Shown here: piece after piece, positions 20,054 to 28,788 of the stretch | Layout: every line of letters begins with the position of its first letter | Position numbering within the stretch: the first letter of the stretch is position 1 | Assembly (NCBI GenBank): GCA_035533095.1 | Contig: DATLUM010000075.1 | Coordinates: 1 to 64,000, forward strand | Source: Acidimicrobiales bacterium | Lineage (GTDB): Bacteria > Actinomycetota > Acidimicrobiia > Acidimicrobiales > Palsa-688 | Length of the DNA stretch: 64,000 nucleotides | Direction of reading: 5' to 3' | Position numbers and translations under genes: made by a program | Notes under the pieces: generated by a model | Told to the model about the DNA's origin: nothing | The model's input: only the letters and a program-made list of their open reading frames with translations | The model's database searches: none

Positions 20054-20619
20054 GCGGTTTCAAGAGGTTCGCGCGAACCTCCTTCGGCACCCCCGGACAC
20101 CTAGCCGGCCGGTTCTTCGCGTCCCTGCGGCCCGGCGGACCCGAGCCGGCGGGCGAAGCCTGGGCGCGCAACTGGCTGACGCAGGCGGAGACGGAGATCT
20201 GGGCGGGCATGAGCGGACCCGACCGCCGCCATGCTGTCGAGGTGGCCCGGCGCGTGGCGACGGCCTCGGGCAACGGCGACGGTGCCGGCGTTGCGCGAAA
20301 CCTGCTGGCCGCAGCCCTCCTGCACGACGCAGGCAAGCAGCGCTCCGCCTTGGGCGTGTTCGGTCGCACCGCCACGACCGTCGCCGCGATCCTGGTGGGA
20401 AGGGACAGGATCGCCTCTTGGGCCAAGGGTCGCTCTGGATGGCCGGCGAGGGCAGGACGGTACGTGACCCACGACGAGCTGGGCGAGGAAATGCTCAGGA
20501 AGGCGGGAAGCGATCCCCTCGTCTTCGGATGGGCTTCGGACCATCACCGCCCGGTCGCGTCCTGGACGGTCGACCCCGGCTTCGGACAGATCCTGAAAGC
20601 GGCCGACGACGACCAGTAG
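20014..20619 (+). CDS. HD-domain protein (predicted metal-dependent phosphohydrolase)
   Basis: About 201 residues. The recognisable part starts FKRFARTSFGTPGHLAGRFF and contains RRHAVEVARRVA, LLAAALLHDAGKQRSALGVFGR (HD motif) and ASDHHRP. The family hydrolyses phosphoesters, often nucleotides. The start is uncertain: homology begins just after the stop of the upstream gene, where only CTG 20050 is available. The nearest normal start is GTG 20014, inside the upstream gene, and that is used here. It ends at a shared terminator. Confidence 0.75.
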   Translation: MHRLRGEGRQPALSGFKRFARTSFGTPGHLAGRFFASLRPGGPEPAGEAWARNWLTQAETEIWAGMSGPDRRHAVEVARRVATASGNGDGAGVARNLLAAALLHDAGKQRSALGVFGRTATTVAAILVGRDRIASWAKGRSGWPARAGRYVTHDELGEEMLRKAGSDPLVFGWASDHHRPVASWTVDPGFGQILKAADDDQ

Positions 20620-20639
20620 ACGCCTGGGCGGCGTCTTTT
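20618..20639. terminator. Bidirectional terminator between HD gene and trpS
   Basis: AGACGCC at 20618-20624 and GGCGTCT at 20630-20636 form a 7-bp stem with a 5-nt loop, followed by TTT on the plus strand. It overlaps the stops of both convergent genes. Confidence 0.7.
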
Positions 20640-21642
20640 ACCCGGGAGCTACCAGACCTATGGCATCGAAGGCACGCGCCAGCGTCTTGCGTGCCACGTC
20701 GTCGGCCTTGGCCGCTCCCTCGCGCAGCACTTCGGTCACGGCCGCCGGATCGGACGCCCAGCGGCGGTACGCGTCCTGGATCGGGGCGAGCAACCCGGTC
20801 ACGGCGCCGGCTACGTCGGCTTTGAGGTCGCCGTAGCGCGTGTAGTCCGACGCCACATCGGACGGTGAACGTCCCTGGATCGTGGCGAGCAACTCGAGCA
20901 GGTTGGACACACCCGGTTTGGCGGCGGGGTCGTAGCGGACAGCGCCCGGCCCGTCGTCGGCGTCGGTCACGGCTCTTTTGACCTTGCGCTCGACGGCCTT
21001 CGGGTCGTCGAACAGCGCGATCGTCCCCTGGGGGCTTCCCTCCGACTTGGACATCTTCCTCGTCGGATCCTGGAGGTCCATGATCCGCGCTCCGCGGCCG
21101 GTGGGCGGCACGGATGCCTCTGGGACGACGAATGTCTCGCCGTAGCGGGCGTTCCAACGCTGAGCGAGATCCCTGGTCAGCTCGAGATGCTGGCGCTGGT
21201 CGTCGCCGACGGGGACCCTGTTGGCGTCGTAGAGGAGGATGTCCGCCGCCATCAGCACGGGATAGGTGAACAGCCCGGCTCGCGCCGATTCCTCCCCGCT
21301 GCGCACCGACTTGTCCTTGAACTGGGTCATCCGCCGGAGCTCCCCGACGCTCGCCGTGCATTCGAGCAGCCAGGCGAGCTGGGTGTGGGCGGGAACGTGG
21401 CTCTGCACGAACAGCGTGCACGCCTCGGGGTCGAGGCCCGCAGCGAGAAGCAGCGTTGCCATCGTCGTGGTCGCCCGACGGATCTCCGCCGGCTCACCGG
21501 GCACCGTCAGGGCATGCAGATCGACCACGCAGTAGAAGGACTCGCCTTGGCGCTGGTCCTCGACCCACCACCGCACCGCGCCGAGCAGATTCCCGAGATG
21601 GGGCTCGCCGGTCGGTTGGATACCTGAGAACACACGTGCCAT
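20638..21642 (-). CDS. trpS: Tryptophanyl-tRNA synthetase
   Basis: 334 residues from ATG 21642. It opens MARVFSGIQPTGEPHLGN (HIGH-type motif) and has the signatures YPVLMAADILLYDANRVPVG, GDDQRQHLELTRDLAQ and the KMSKS loop in DPTRKMSKSEGSP. It charges tRNA-Trp. TACCAT at 21654-21649 lies 12 nt before the start, so the mRNA is probably leaderless. There is no room for a T-box. It diverges from scpA. Confidence 0.96.
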   Translation of the reverse strand: MARVFSGIQPTGEPHLGNLLGAVRWWVEDQRQGESFYCVVDLHALTVPGEPAEIRRATTTMATLLLAAGLDPEACTLFVQSHVPAHTQLAWLLECTASVGELRRMTQFKDKSVRSGEESARAGLFTYPVLMAADILLYDANRVPVGDDQRQHLELTRDLAQRWNARYGETFVVPEASVPPTGRGARIMDLQDPTRKMSKSEGSPQGTIALFDDPKAVERKVKRAVTDADDGPGAVRYDPAAKPGVSNLLELLATIQGRSPSDVASDYTRYGDLKADVAGAVTGLLAPIQDAYRRWASDPAAVTEVLREGAAKADDVARKTLARAFDAIGLVAPG

Positions 21643-21648
21643 CACGCC

Positions 21649-21654
21649 ATGGTA
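21649..21654 (-). promoter_or_regulatory. -10 element of trpS, leaderless
   Basis: TACCAT on the minus strand, 12 nt before ATG 21642. Confidence 0.5.
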
Positions 21655-21680
21655 TGCCCGGTCGGCGGACCCGCCCCCGG

Positions 21681-21686
21681 TATTGT
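21681..21686 (+). promoter_or_regulatory. -10 element of scpA, leaderless
   Basis: TATTGT 13 nt before GTG 21694. Its presence selects this start over an upstream ATG. Confidence 0.55.
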
Positions 21687-21693
21687 TGCACCC

Positions 21694-22476
21694 GTGCCCT
21701 ACACGGTGAGCACGCCCGTCTTCGAGGGCCCATTCGACCTCCTGCTCCACCTGATCACGCGCGAGCAGGTGGACCTGTGGGAGGTGTCCATCTCCGACAT
21801 CGTCGACGGGTACGTGTCGACACTCGAACAGTTGCGTGCCGGCTTGGATCTCGAGACGGCGACCGAGTTCCTCCTCATCGCCGCAGTTCTGCTCGAACTG
21901 AAGGCCCGGCGCCTGCTACCGGGACGTGACGATGTCGAGCTGGAGGATGAGCTCGCGCTCTGGGAGGAACGCGACCTGCTGATCGCCCGCCTTCTCGAGT
22001 GCAAGACCTTCAAGGACGCCGCCGCCTCGATGAACCGGCTAATGGATCACGCGAGCCTCTCCTGGCCGCGCACCGCCGGACTCGACGAGCGGTATGTCGA
22101 CCTTGCGCCGGACCTGCTCGCCGGTGTCACGGCGGAGAGGTTGAAGGAGGCGATGGACCAGCTTCTCGCGCCGCGCGCGCAGGCGAGAGTGATCCTCGAT
22201 CACGTGGCGCCGGTGCGGGCGAGCGTGCGCGACGCTGTCGAGGAGCTGCTGGACGAGCTCCCTCGTTGCGGCAGGATCACCTTCGCCCGGCTCACGGGCG
22301 GCCTCGTCGAGAGGTTGGAGGTCATCGTCCGGTTCCTCGCAGTGCTCGAGATGTACAAGCAGGGCCTCGTCGACCTCGATCAGGCCACGTCGTTCGCGGA
22401 GCTCACGGTTTGCTGGATCGGGGAAGGCGAATCCGACCCCGTGGTCGTTGACCTGGTCGAGGAATACCAGGGCTGA
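21694..22476 (+). CDS. scpA: Segregation and condensation protein ScpA
   Basis: 260 residues. Kleisin subunit of the SMC-ScpAB complex: PVFEGPFDLLLHLITREQVDLWEV at the N-terminus binds SMC, FLLIAAVLLELKARRLLP follows, and a winged-helix end (VIVRFLAVLEMYKQGLVDLDQ) closes the ring. The start is GTG 21694 rather than ATG 21649, which would add unconserved residues. scpB follows after 7 bp. Confidence 0.95.
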   Translation: MPYTVSTPVFEGPFDLLLHLITREQVDLWEVSISDIVDGYVSTLEQLRAGLDLETATEFLLIAAVLLELKARRLLPGRDDVELEDELALWEERDLLIARLLECKTFKDAAASMNRLMDHASLSWPRTAGLDERYVDLAPDLLAGVTAERLKEAMDQLLAPRAQARVILDHVAPVRASVRDAVEELLDELPRCGRITFARLTGGLVERLEVIVRFLAVLEMYKQGLVDLDQATSFAELTVCWIGEGESDPVVVDLVEEYQG

Positions 22477-22483
22477 ACTGGAC

Positions 22484-23134
22484 ATGGCATCCGAATCAAA
22501 GCGGGCGATCGAGGCAATTGTCATGGTCGCCGACGAGCCGGTGGAGCCGCACCTGCTCGCACAGCTCCTCGAGGTGTCCCCAGCACGGATCGAGGAGATC
22601 TGCGACGAGATCGCATCCGAGTACGAGGCGGAGGACCGCGGCTTTCAGCTGGTCCGTGTGGCCGGCGGCTACCGGTTCCAGAGCCACCCCGACCTCTCCC
22701 CGTACGTCGAGCGCTTCGTGCTCGAGGGCCAGAGCGCGCGCCTGTCGGCAGCCGCTTTGGAGACCCTGGCGATCGTCGCTTACAAGCAGCCGGTCTCTCG
22801 GGCACAGATCGGCGCGATACGAGGGGTCAACGCCGACGGCGTCATCCGGACACTGCTCAGCCGCGGCTACATCGCCGAAGTCGGCAGGGACCCGGGTCCG
22901 GGTCAGGCGGTGCTTTACGGGACGACGACCCTCTTCCTGGAGAGGCTCGGGCTCGACCGCGTCGATGAGCTCCCCGCTCTGGCCCAGTTCGTCCCCGGAG
23001 CCGAGATCATGGAGGCCCTGGAGAGCAGCCTGCGTGCGGACCGAGCGGCGGCCATTGAAGCGGCCGGAGAGGCCATGACGGGCGGAGAAGAATCTGATGG
23101 GCAGGAAGGACCCGGGCTCGAGGCCGGCGACTGA
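22484..23134 (+). CDS. scpB: Segregation and condensation protein ScpB
   Basis: 216 residues. It has two winged-helix domains: AIEAIVMVADEPVEPHLLAQ and LSAAALETLAIVAYKQPVSR followed by the conserved IRGVNADGVIRTLLSRGYI and GRDPGPGQAVLYGTTTLFLE. It pairs with ScpA in chromosome condensation. The last 38 bp overlap rluB. Confidence 0.95.
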   Translation: MASESKRAIEAIVMVADEPVEPHLLAQLLEVSPARIEEICDEIASEYEAEDRGFQLVRVAGGYRFQSHPDLSPYVERFVLEGQSARLSAAALETLAIVAYKQPVSRAQIGAIRGVNADGVIRTLLSRGYIAEVGRDPGPGQAVLYGTTTLFLERLGLDRVDELPALAQFVPGAEIMEALESSLRADRAAAIEAAGEAMTGGEESDGQEGPGLEAGD

Positions 23135-23882
23135 CGCGCCGGGGGAGCGGGTCCAGAAAGTCCTCGCGCAGGCCGGTGTGGGCAGCAGACGCACCTGCGA
23201 GCAGCTGGTCGCCTCGGGGCGGGTCCAGGTCAACGGCGAGCCGGCTGTGCTCGGTCGCCGTGTCGATCCTGAAATTGACCGGATCCAGGTGGACGGTGTG
23301 GCGATCGGGGTTCGCCCGGGGCTCGTCTACTACCTGCTCAACAAGCCTGCAGGCGTGGTCAGCACCGTCTCGGATCCGGAGGGTCGGCCGACCGTCACGG
23401 AGCTGGTGCCGCCCAGCCCGCCGGTGCACCCGGTAGGCCGCCTCGACGCTGCGAGCGAAGGCCTGCTGATCCTGACCAACGACGGGGATCTCACCTACCG
23501 GCTCACTCACCCGAGCTTCGGGGTGGAAAAGGAGTACCTCGTGTCGGTCGCCGGAACCCTGACCGCGGGCGCTCTGCGGACCCTGCGTGAAGGGGTTCAG
23601 CTCGACGACGGTCCTACCGCGCCCGCGAGGGTGTCGCAGCCCGAGCCGTCGTTGCTCCGGATCACGATCCACGAGGGGCGCAAACGGCAGGTTCGCAGGA
23701 TGTGCGAAGCGGTCGGGCATCCGGTCACGAGGCTGGTCCGCACCCGGATCGGGCCGCTTCGGGATCCCAGGTTGCGGCCCGGGGAATGGCGGGAGCTCAC
23801 GACCGCAGATGTTCGAGAGCTCGAGAGATCCGCCAGTCCGCCCCCGATCCGCCGAGCGAAGCCCGGGCGCCGCGCCGTTTAG
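23097..23882 (+). CDS. rluB: 23S rRNA pseudouridine synthase, RluB/RsuA family
   Basis: 261 residues. An S4 domain (ERVQKVLAQAGVGSRRTCEQ) precedes the catalytic domain with YYLLNKPAGVVST, HPVGRLDAASEGLLILTNDG (catalytic aspartate in GRLDAASEG) and EGRKRQVRRMCEAVGHPV. It isomerises a uridine in rRNA. The scpA-scpB-rluB order is the common actinobacterial one. Confidence 0.93.
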   Translation: MGRKDPGSRPATDAPGERVQKVLAQAGVGSRRTCEQLVASGRVQVNGEPAVLGRRVDPEIDRIQVDGVAIGVRPGLVYYLLNKPAGVVSTVSDPEGRPTVTELVPPSPPVHPVGRLDAASEGLLILTNDGDLTYRLTHPSFGVEKEYLVSVAGTLTAGALRTLREGVQLDDGPTAPARVSQPEPSLLRITIHEGRKRQVRRMCEAVGHPVTRLVRTRIGPLRDPRLRPGEWRELTTADVRELERSASPPPIRRAKPGRRAV

Positions 23883-23912
23883 GCTTGTCCCTCGTGCCGG
23901 ACACGAGGCCCC

Positions 23913-24992
23913 GTGGTGCAGTTCGAACCTGAGCGCAAGCGCGCCCGTGTGATCGGCGTCGGCCTCATCGGAGGGTCGATTGGAGCAGGTCTGCGCCGCC
24001 GCGGCTGGCACGTCACCGGCTTCGACATCGATCCCACCCGGGCGGCGAGGGCGCTCGAGATCGGCGTGGTCGATGCGATCGGCGACGATCCCGACGCTCT
24101 CGTCACCTTCGTGGCCACACCCGCAGGCGCCGTGGCCGAAGCCGCTCGCAAGGCCCTCGGACGGGGGGCCATAGTCACGGACGTCGCGGGTATCAAGGGA
24201 CCGATCCTCGAGCAGATCACCGATCCCCGCTTCGTGGGGGGTCACCCGATGGCCGGCTCCGAGCAGGCCGGGGTCGACGGAGCCGACCCGGATATGTTCG
24301 AGGGCGCCACCTGGGTGCTCACGCCTACAACCCACACCGATCCCGGCGCGTACGCAACGGTACGGTCCGTCGCCGGCGCCCTCGGTGCCAACGTCGTCGA
24401 GTTGCCCGCCGCACGCCACGACGACCTGGTTGCGATGGTTTCCCACGTGCCTCACCTGACGGCGGCGACCCTCATGAACCTCGTGTCCGACACAGCGCTG
24501 GAGCACGCGACCCTTCTCCGGCTCGCAGCCGGAGGCTTCCGTGACATGACCAGGATCGCGGCCGGCGAACCGCGGATCTGGCCGGATCTGGTGGTCGAGA
24601 ACCGGCAGGGCATCCTCGAAGTCCTGGACCGGCTGATCGCCGCGCTCGGCGACGTACGGGATGTGGTGGCGTCGCGGGACCGGGACTTGATGCTGAAGTT
24701 CCTCGAGCGCGCGCGAGAAGCACGCGTCAACCTTCCAGCCAAGGTTGCAGCCGTCGGCGGCGAGACGTCGGAGATCAGGGTTCCCGTTCCCGACCGGCCG
24801 GGCGTCATCGCCGAGGTGACGACGCTCCTCGGCGAGATGGGGGTCAACATCTACGACTTGGAGATCGCCCACAGCGCCGAGGGCGAACGGGGCGTTCTCG
24901 TGCTCATCGTCGACACCAACGCGACGGAACGGGTGCGTTCGGCGCTCCACCTCCGTGACTACCGCTGCTCGATACGTCCGGTGGGGCCATGA
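23913..24992 (+). CDS. tyrA: Prephenate dehydrogenase with C-terminal ACT domain
   Basis: 359 residues. The NAD(P) fold RVIGVGLIGGSIGAGLRRRG is followed by VDAIGDDPD, TDVAGIKGPI, GGHPMAGSEQAG and VSHVPHLTAATL, the prephenate dehydrogenase motifs. Residues about 285-359 form an ACT domain (IRVPVPDRPGVIAEVTTLL) that would sense tyrosine or another amino acid. It makes 4-hydroxyphenylpyruvate. The start is GTG 23913. It overlaps aroA by 4 bp (ATGA). Confidence 0.93.
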   Translation: MVQFEPERKRARVIGVGLIGGSIGAGLRRRGWHVTGFDIDPTRAARALEIGVVDAIGDDPDALVTFVATPAGAVAEAARKALGRGAIVTDVAGIKGPILEQITDPRFVGGHPMAGSEQAGVDGADPDMFEGATWVLTPTTHTDPGAYATVRSVAGALGANVVELPAARHDDLVAMVSHVPHLTAATLMNLVSDTALEHATLLRLAAGGFRDMTRIAAGEPRIWPDLVVENRQGILEVLDRLIAALGDVRDVVASRDRDLMLKFLERAREARVNLPAKVAAVGGETSEIRVPVPDRPGVIAEVTTLLGEMGVNIYDLEIAHSAEGERGVLVLIVDTNATERVRSALHLRDYRCSIRPVGP

Positions 24993-26287
24993 ACGTCTTC
25001 ACCGCCACGCCTTCGGCGAACGGGGTTCGGGGGACACCTCTGGTTCCGGGGGACAAGTCCATCTCCCACAGGTGCGTGTTGCTCGCCGCCAGGGCCGAAG
25101 GCACGTCCACGATCCGCGGACTTTCGTCTGGAGACGACGTGGCACGGACCCTCCGCGCGGCCGAGTTCTTCGGAGCAGGTGTGCGCGCGATCGTGCCTGC
25201 GGCAACGGGAGCTCCGTCGGTGGAGATAGACGGTGGGACCGGCCGCCTGCACGAGCCGGTCGCCGTGGTCGACGTGGGCAACTCCGGGACCTGTATCCGC
25301 TTGATCGCAGGGTGGGCGAGCGGCGTCGACGGGCTGACCGTCCTCGCCGGCGACGAATCGATCGCTGGACGCCCGATGGGAAGGGTCGTGGAACCGCTGA
25401 GGGAGATGGGCGCCCGGATCGACGGGCGGTCGGGCGGGTCGCTACCACCGCTCGTGATACGGGGAGGCTCACTTCATGGCATCGACTACCGGCTGCCGGT
25501 GCCGAGTGCCCAGGTCAAAGGAGCGCTCCTGCTCGCCGGTATCTCCGCTGAGGGGGCGACGACCGTGAGGGAGGAGGTCGGCACCAGGACCCACACCGAG
25601 GAACTGCTCGCGCTGGCCGGAGCCGACCTCGACGTCACACCTGGCGCGGTGACCGTCCGCCGCTCCAAGCTCACCCCTTTCGAGGTCACCGTTCCGGCAG
25701 ACCCTTCACAGGCCGCCTTCTGGGTAGTGGCCGCGTGTGTGACTCCCGGAAGCGACGTGACCCTCCCCAACGTCTACGTTGGCCCGGCCCGCGCCGGCTT
25801 CCTGGACGTCTTGCGCCGGATGGGGGCCGACATCGAGCTCGCCGAGGAGGACCCGACCGCGTCGACGGCGACGATCAGGGCGCGCCACAGCGCTCTGCGG
25901 GCGACCGAGGTGGGCGGCGACGAGGTGCCGGCCCTCATCGACGAGATCCCGGTGCTGGCCGTCGCCGCCGCGTACGCGGAGGGCACCACCACGTTCTCCG
26001 GGGCTGCGGAACTGCGGGTGAAGGAAACGGACAGGGTAGAAACGATGGTCGCGGCGCTGCGGGCCATCGGTGCGAACGTCGAGCCGCTGCCCGACGGGCT
26101 CGTCGTCGACGGTCGCGGTGGCAACCCTCTCGACGGCGGACGGGTGCAGTCGGCTGGCGACCACAGGGTTGCGATGTCGTTGGCCGTCGCAGCTCTGGCA
26201 TCCAAGGATCCGGTCATCGTCGACGGGTGGAACGCGGTAGCCACCAGCTACCCGGGTTTCGAGGACGAGTACCAGCGGTGCACCTGA
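24989..26287 (+). CDS. aroA: 3-phosphoshikimate 1-carboxyvinyltransferase (EPSP synthase)
   Basis: 432 residues. Motifs: VPGDKSISHRCVLLAARAEG, DVGNSGTCIRLIAGWASG, DESIAGRPMGRVVEPLREMG, VPSAQVKGALLLAG, RVKETDRVETMVAALRAIGA and GDHRVAMSLAVAALAS. It joins shikimate 3-phosphate and phosphoenolpyruvate in the chorismate pathway. It is in an operon with tyrA and cmk. Confidence 0.96.
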   Translation: MNVFTATPSANGVRGTPLVPGDKSISHRCVLLAARAEGTSTIRGLSSGDDVARTLRAAEFFGAGVRAIVPAATGAPSVEIDGGTGRLHEPVAVVDVGNSGTCIRLIAGWASGVDGLTVLAGDESIAGRPMGRVVEPLREMGARIDGRSGGSLPPLVIRGGSLHGIDYRLPVPSAQVKGALLLAGISAEGATTVREEVGTRTHTEELLALAGADLDVTPGAVTVRRSKLTPFEVTVPADPSQAAFWVVAACVTPGSDVTLPNVYVGPARAGFLDVLRRMGADIELAEEDPTASTATIRARHSALRATEVGGDEVPALIDEIPVLAVAAAYAEGTTTFSGAAELRVKETDRVETMVAALRAIGANVEPLPDGLVVDGRGGNPLDGGRVQSAGDHRVAMSLAVAALASKDPVIVDGWNAVATSYPGFEDEYQRCT

Positions 26288-26327
26288 GAAACTGTCGCAA
26301 GACTCCTGTGAGGAGAAGGACGTCGTC

Positions 26328-26981
26328 TTGCGCCAGATCCTGATCGCCATCGACGGGCCGGCAGGTTCGGGCAAGTCGACCGTCGCGCGTGCGGTCGCCT
26401 CGAGGCTGCGGCTCGACTATCTCGACACCGGCGCCATGTACCGGGCGGTCGCGTTCGCGGCCATCACGCGAGACATCGACCCCGCCGACTCGGAGGCCGT
26501 CGCGCGCCTGGCCAAGGAGATCGACCTTCAGGTGGACGGCGCTGTACGGGTGGACGGAGTCGACGCCACCGTCGAGATACGCGGGCCGGAGGTGACCAGG
26601 ACCGTCAGCACCGTCGCCGCCAACCCCGCTGTTCGCCAGGAGATGGTTGCACGCCAGCGGGCGTGGGCTGATGCGCACGGCGGCGGCGTTGTCGAGGGTC
26701 GTGACATCGGCACGGTGGTGTTCCCGGACGCGAATTTGAAGATCTACCTGACCGCCGCGGACAGCGAGAGAGCGCACCGCCGCAGCAAGGAGTTGCTCGA
26801 GTTGCACTACGACCAGGTGGCCGCCGACATGGCGCGGCGCGATCGCGTCGACTCCACGAGAAGGGCCTCGCCTCTGGCGGTAGCGGACGACGCGGTCGTG
26901 CTCGACACCACCGGAGTCGACGTCGACGAAGTCATAGCCAAGGTCCTGGAGCTCGCCTCGAGGAGCGGGGCGGATGCCTGA
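26328..26981 (+). CDS. cmk: Cytidylate kinase
   Basis: 217 residues from TTG 26328, with AGGAGAAGGA at 26311-26320. P-loop IAIDGPAGSGKSTVARAVA, then YLDTGAMYRAVAFAA, VEGRDIGTVVFPDANLKIYLTA and RRDRVDSTRRASPLAVADDA. It phosphorylates CMP and dCMP. It overlaps plsC by 8 bp. Confidence 0.96.
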   Translation: MRQILIAIDGPAGSGKSTVARAVASRLRLDYLDTGAMYRAVAFAAITRDIDPADSEAVARLAKEIDLQVDGAVRVDGVDATVEIRGPEVTRTVSTVAANPAVRQEMVARQRAWADAHGGGVVEGRDIGTVVFPDANLKIYLTAADSERAHRRSKELLELHYDQVAADMARRDRVDSTRRASPLAVADDAVVLDTTGVDVDEVIAKVLELASRSGADA

Positions 26982-27675
26982 GGCCCACACCGGGGAGAAG
27001 AGCCCGGCTGCCCAGACACGGATTTCGAGGGTGTCGCTTGCGTGGTACGCGTTCGCGAGAGGCGTCGTCGAGCTCGTATGCCGCCTCTACTGGCGTGTAG
27101 AGATACGGGGTCGGGAGAACGTGCCGCGGTCGGGGCCGTTCGTGATCGCTCCCGTGCACCGTTCGAACATCGACACCCTGCTCGCAGGCTGCCTCACGCG
27201 GCGCCGGATTCGCTTTATGGGCAAGGACAGCCTGTGGAAGTACCGCTGGTCGGGGACCCTTTTCAGCTCGCTCGGGGCCTTCCCGGTGCACAGGGGCACT
27301 CCGGACCGTGAGGCTCTTCGCAGGAGCGAGGAGGCACTGCGCGGGGGAGAGCCGGTCGTGCTCTTTCCCGAAGGCACCCGGCAGTCCGGACCGAAGATCC
27401 AGCCCCTGTTCGAAGGAGCTTCCTTCGTCGCCGCTCGCACCGGCGTGCCGATAATTCCGGTGGGTATTGGCGGCAGCGAATGGGCGATGCCCAAGGGCAG
27501 CAAGCGGATCCTTCCCGTGAAGGTCGTGATGGTCGTCGGCGCACCTATCCAGGCACCCGAGCGCCAACAAGGGGGGCGTGTGTCGCGCAGGTCGGTGAGC
27601 GAGGTGTCTGAGAAGCTGTACTCCACCCTGCAGGACCTCTTCGACGAGGCCCTACAGGCGGCCGGCCGGAGTTAG
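26974..27675 (+). CDS. 1-acyl-sn-glycerol-3-phosphate acyltransferase (PlsC family)
   Basis: 233 residues. The catalytic HxxxxD motif is in VIAPVHRSNIDTLLAG, and the glycerol-phosphate site is in VVLFPEGTRQSG; VPIIPVGIGG follows. It would add the second fatty acid to lysophosphatidate at the membrane. The cmk-plsC-ispH neighbourhood is common in bacteria. Its stop overlaps the convergent ispH stop by 4 bp. Confidence 0.9.
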   Translation: MPEAHTGEKSPAAQTRISRVSLAWYAFARGVVELVCRLYWRVEIRGRENVPRSGPFVIAPVHRSNIDTLLAGCLTRRRIRFMGKDSLWKYRWSGTLFSSLGAFPVHRGTPDREALRRSEEALRGGEPVVLFPEGTRQSGPKIQPLFEGASFVAARTGVPIIPVGIGGSEWAMPKGSKRILPVKVVMVVGAPIQAPERQQGGRVSRRSVSEVSEKLYSTLQDLFDEALQAAGRS

Positions 27676-28712
27676 CTCCGCAACGCGACCGACGCAGACA
27701 TCTCGCGGTCGTCGGGCAGGGGAGCCCCGCCGGCGGTGGGGTCCGCCCCGGGCGCGAGGCCGGCGACAGCGGCGGCAGCCGAGAGGTTCCTGACCGCGTC
27801 GCGCAGTTCCCTGGGCAACGGGAAGTACTCGTCCTCGTCGACTGCCCGCACCTGCTCGGTCCCATCGCGGGGCGCAAGCCGGCCAACGACAGCTTCGACG
27901 ACTTCCTCCGGAGCGGACGCGCCGGCGATGACGCCGACGGTTCCCGACAGGTCATCGGGAAGTTCGGCGGGGCCGTTGACGCGCAGGACCCGCGGGCATC
28001 CGGCGGCCGAGGCCGTCCTCTCGAGAGCCCGCGTGTTGGAGGAGTTCTCCGAGCCGATGACGATGACGGCGTTGCACCTGGAGGCGATCGCCTTGAGGGC
28101 CGTCTGGCGGTTCGTGGTGGCGAAGCACAGGTCGGACGTGCCGGGCACCCACAGGTCCGGCCAACGACTGCGCGCCGCGTCCAGCAGCGCCTTCCACTCG
28201 TCGACGGCGAGGGTGGTCTGGGCGAGGAAGGCGACCGGACCCTCGGGGTCGGGGAGGGCTTCCAGCTCCTCGAGGGTCTCGAGACGATGCACCGCGTCAG
28301 GAGCCACGGCCGCCGTCCCGATCGCCTCCTGGTGGCCCTCGTGGCCCACGTAGACGATGGAGTATCCCTTGCCGGCTCGCACCTTGACCTCGTGGTGCAC
28401 CTTCTTGACGAGGGGGCACACCGCGTTCACGACGGCCCCGCCGCGTTCCTTCGCCGCCGCGACTACCTCAGGGGGCGACCCGTGAGCGGAAAGCATCAGT
28501 GGTGCACCTTCCGGCACCTCCGAAACGTCGTCCACGAAGACGACCCCCATCTCCTTGAAGCGGTCCACGACGACCTTGTTGTGGACGATCTCGTGGTAGC
28601 AGTACACGGGCGGCTCGAAGACCCGGGTCATCCACGCCAGCGACTTGATGGCCATCTCCACGCCGGCGCAGAAGCCCCTCGGGGAGGCCAGCAGAACCTT
28701 GTCGACATCCAC
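27672..28712 (-). CDS. ispH: 4-hydroxy-3-methylbut-2-enyl diphosphate reductase
   Basis: 346 residues from GTG 28712. The three iron-sulfur cysteines are visible in LLASPRGFCAGVEMAI, NAVCPLVKKVHHEV and LCFATTNRQTALKAI. The active-site motifs YVGHEGHQEAIG and VIGSENSSNTRAL are intact. It performs the last step of the MEP pathway, making IPP and DMAPP. TAGCCT at 28725-28720 is 13 nt upstream. Confidence 0.95.
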   Translation of the reverse strand: MDVDKVLLASPRGFCAGVEMAIKSLAWMTRVFEPPVYCYHEIVHNKVVVDRFKEMGVVFVDDVSEVPEGAPLMLSAHGSPPEVVAAAKERGGAVVNAVCPLVKKVHHEVKVRAGKGYSIVYVGHEGHQEAIGTAAVAPDAVHRLETLEELEALPDPEGPVAFLAQTTLAVDEWKALLDAARSRWPDLWVPGTSDLCFATTNRQTALKAIASRCNAVIVIGSENSSNTRALERTASAAGCPRVLRVNGPAELPDDLSGTVGVIAGASAPEEVVEAVVGRLAPRDGTEQVRAVDEDEYFPLPRELRDAVRNLSAAAAVAGLAPGADPTAGGAPLPDDREMSASVALRS

Positions 28713-28719
28713 TCCGAGC

Positions 28720-28725
28720 AGGCTA
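28720..28725 (-). promoter_or_regulatory. -10 element of ispH, leaderless
   Basis: TAGCCT on the minus strand, 13 nt before GTG 28712. Confidence 0.55.
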
Positions 28726-28773
28726 CCGGCACGGCTGGTGGAGGGCCGAGCGCCTATCGGCGGGCGTGGCGCC

Positions 28774-28779
28774 TATCCT
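28774..28779 (+). promoter_or_regulatory. -10 element of the DUF512 gene
   Basis: TATCCT 15 nt before ATG 28789, or 21 nt before ATG 28795. Confidence 0.4.
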
Positions 28780-28788
28780 TGAACGGCC

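Noticed and set aside
23007-24950. A 647-residue minus-strand open frame opposite scpB, rluB and tyrA
   Set aside because: Same reason: the plus-strand genes are certain and the reverse frame has random-looking composition.
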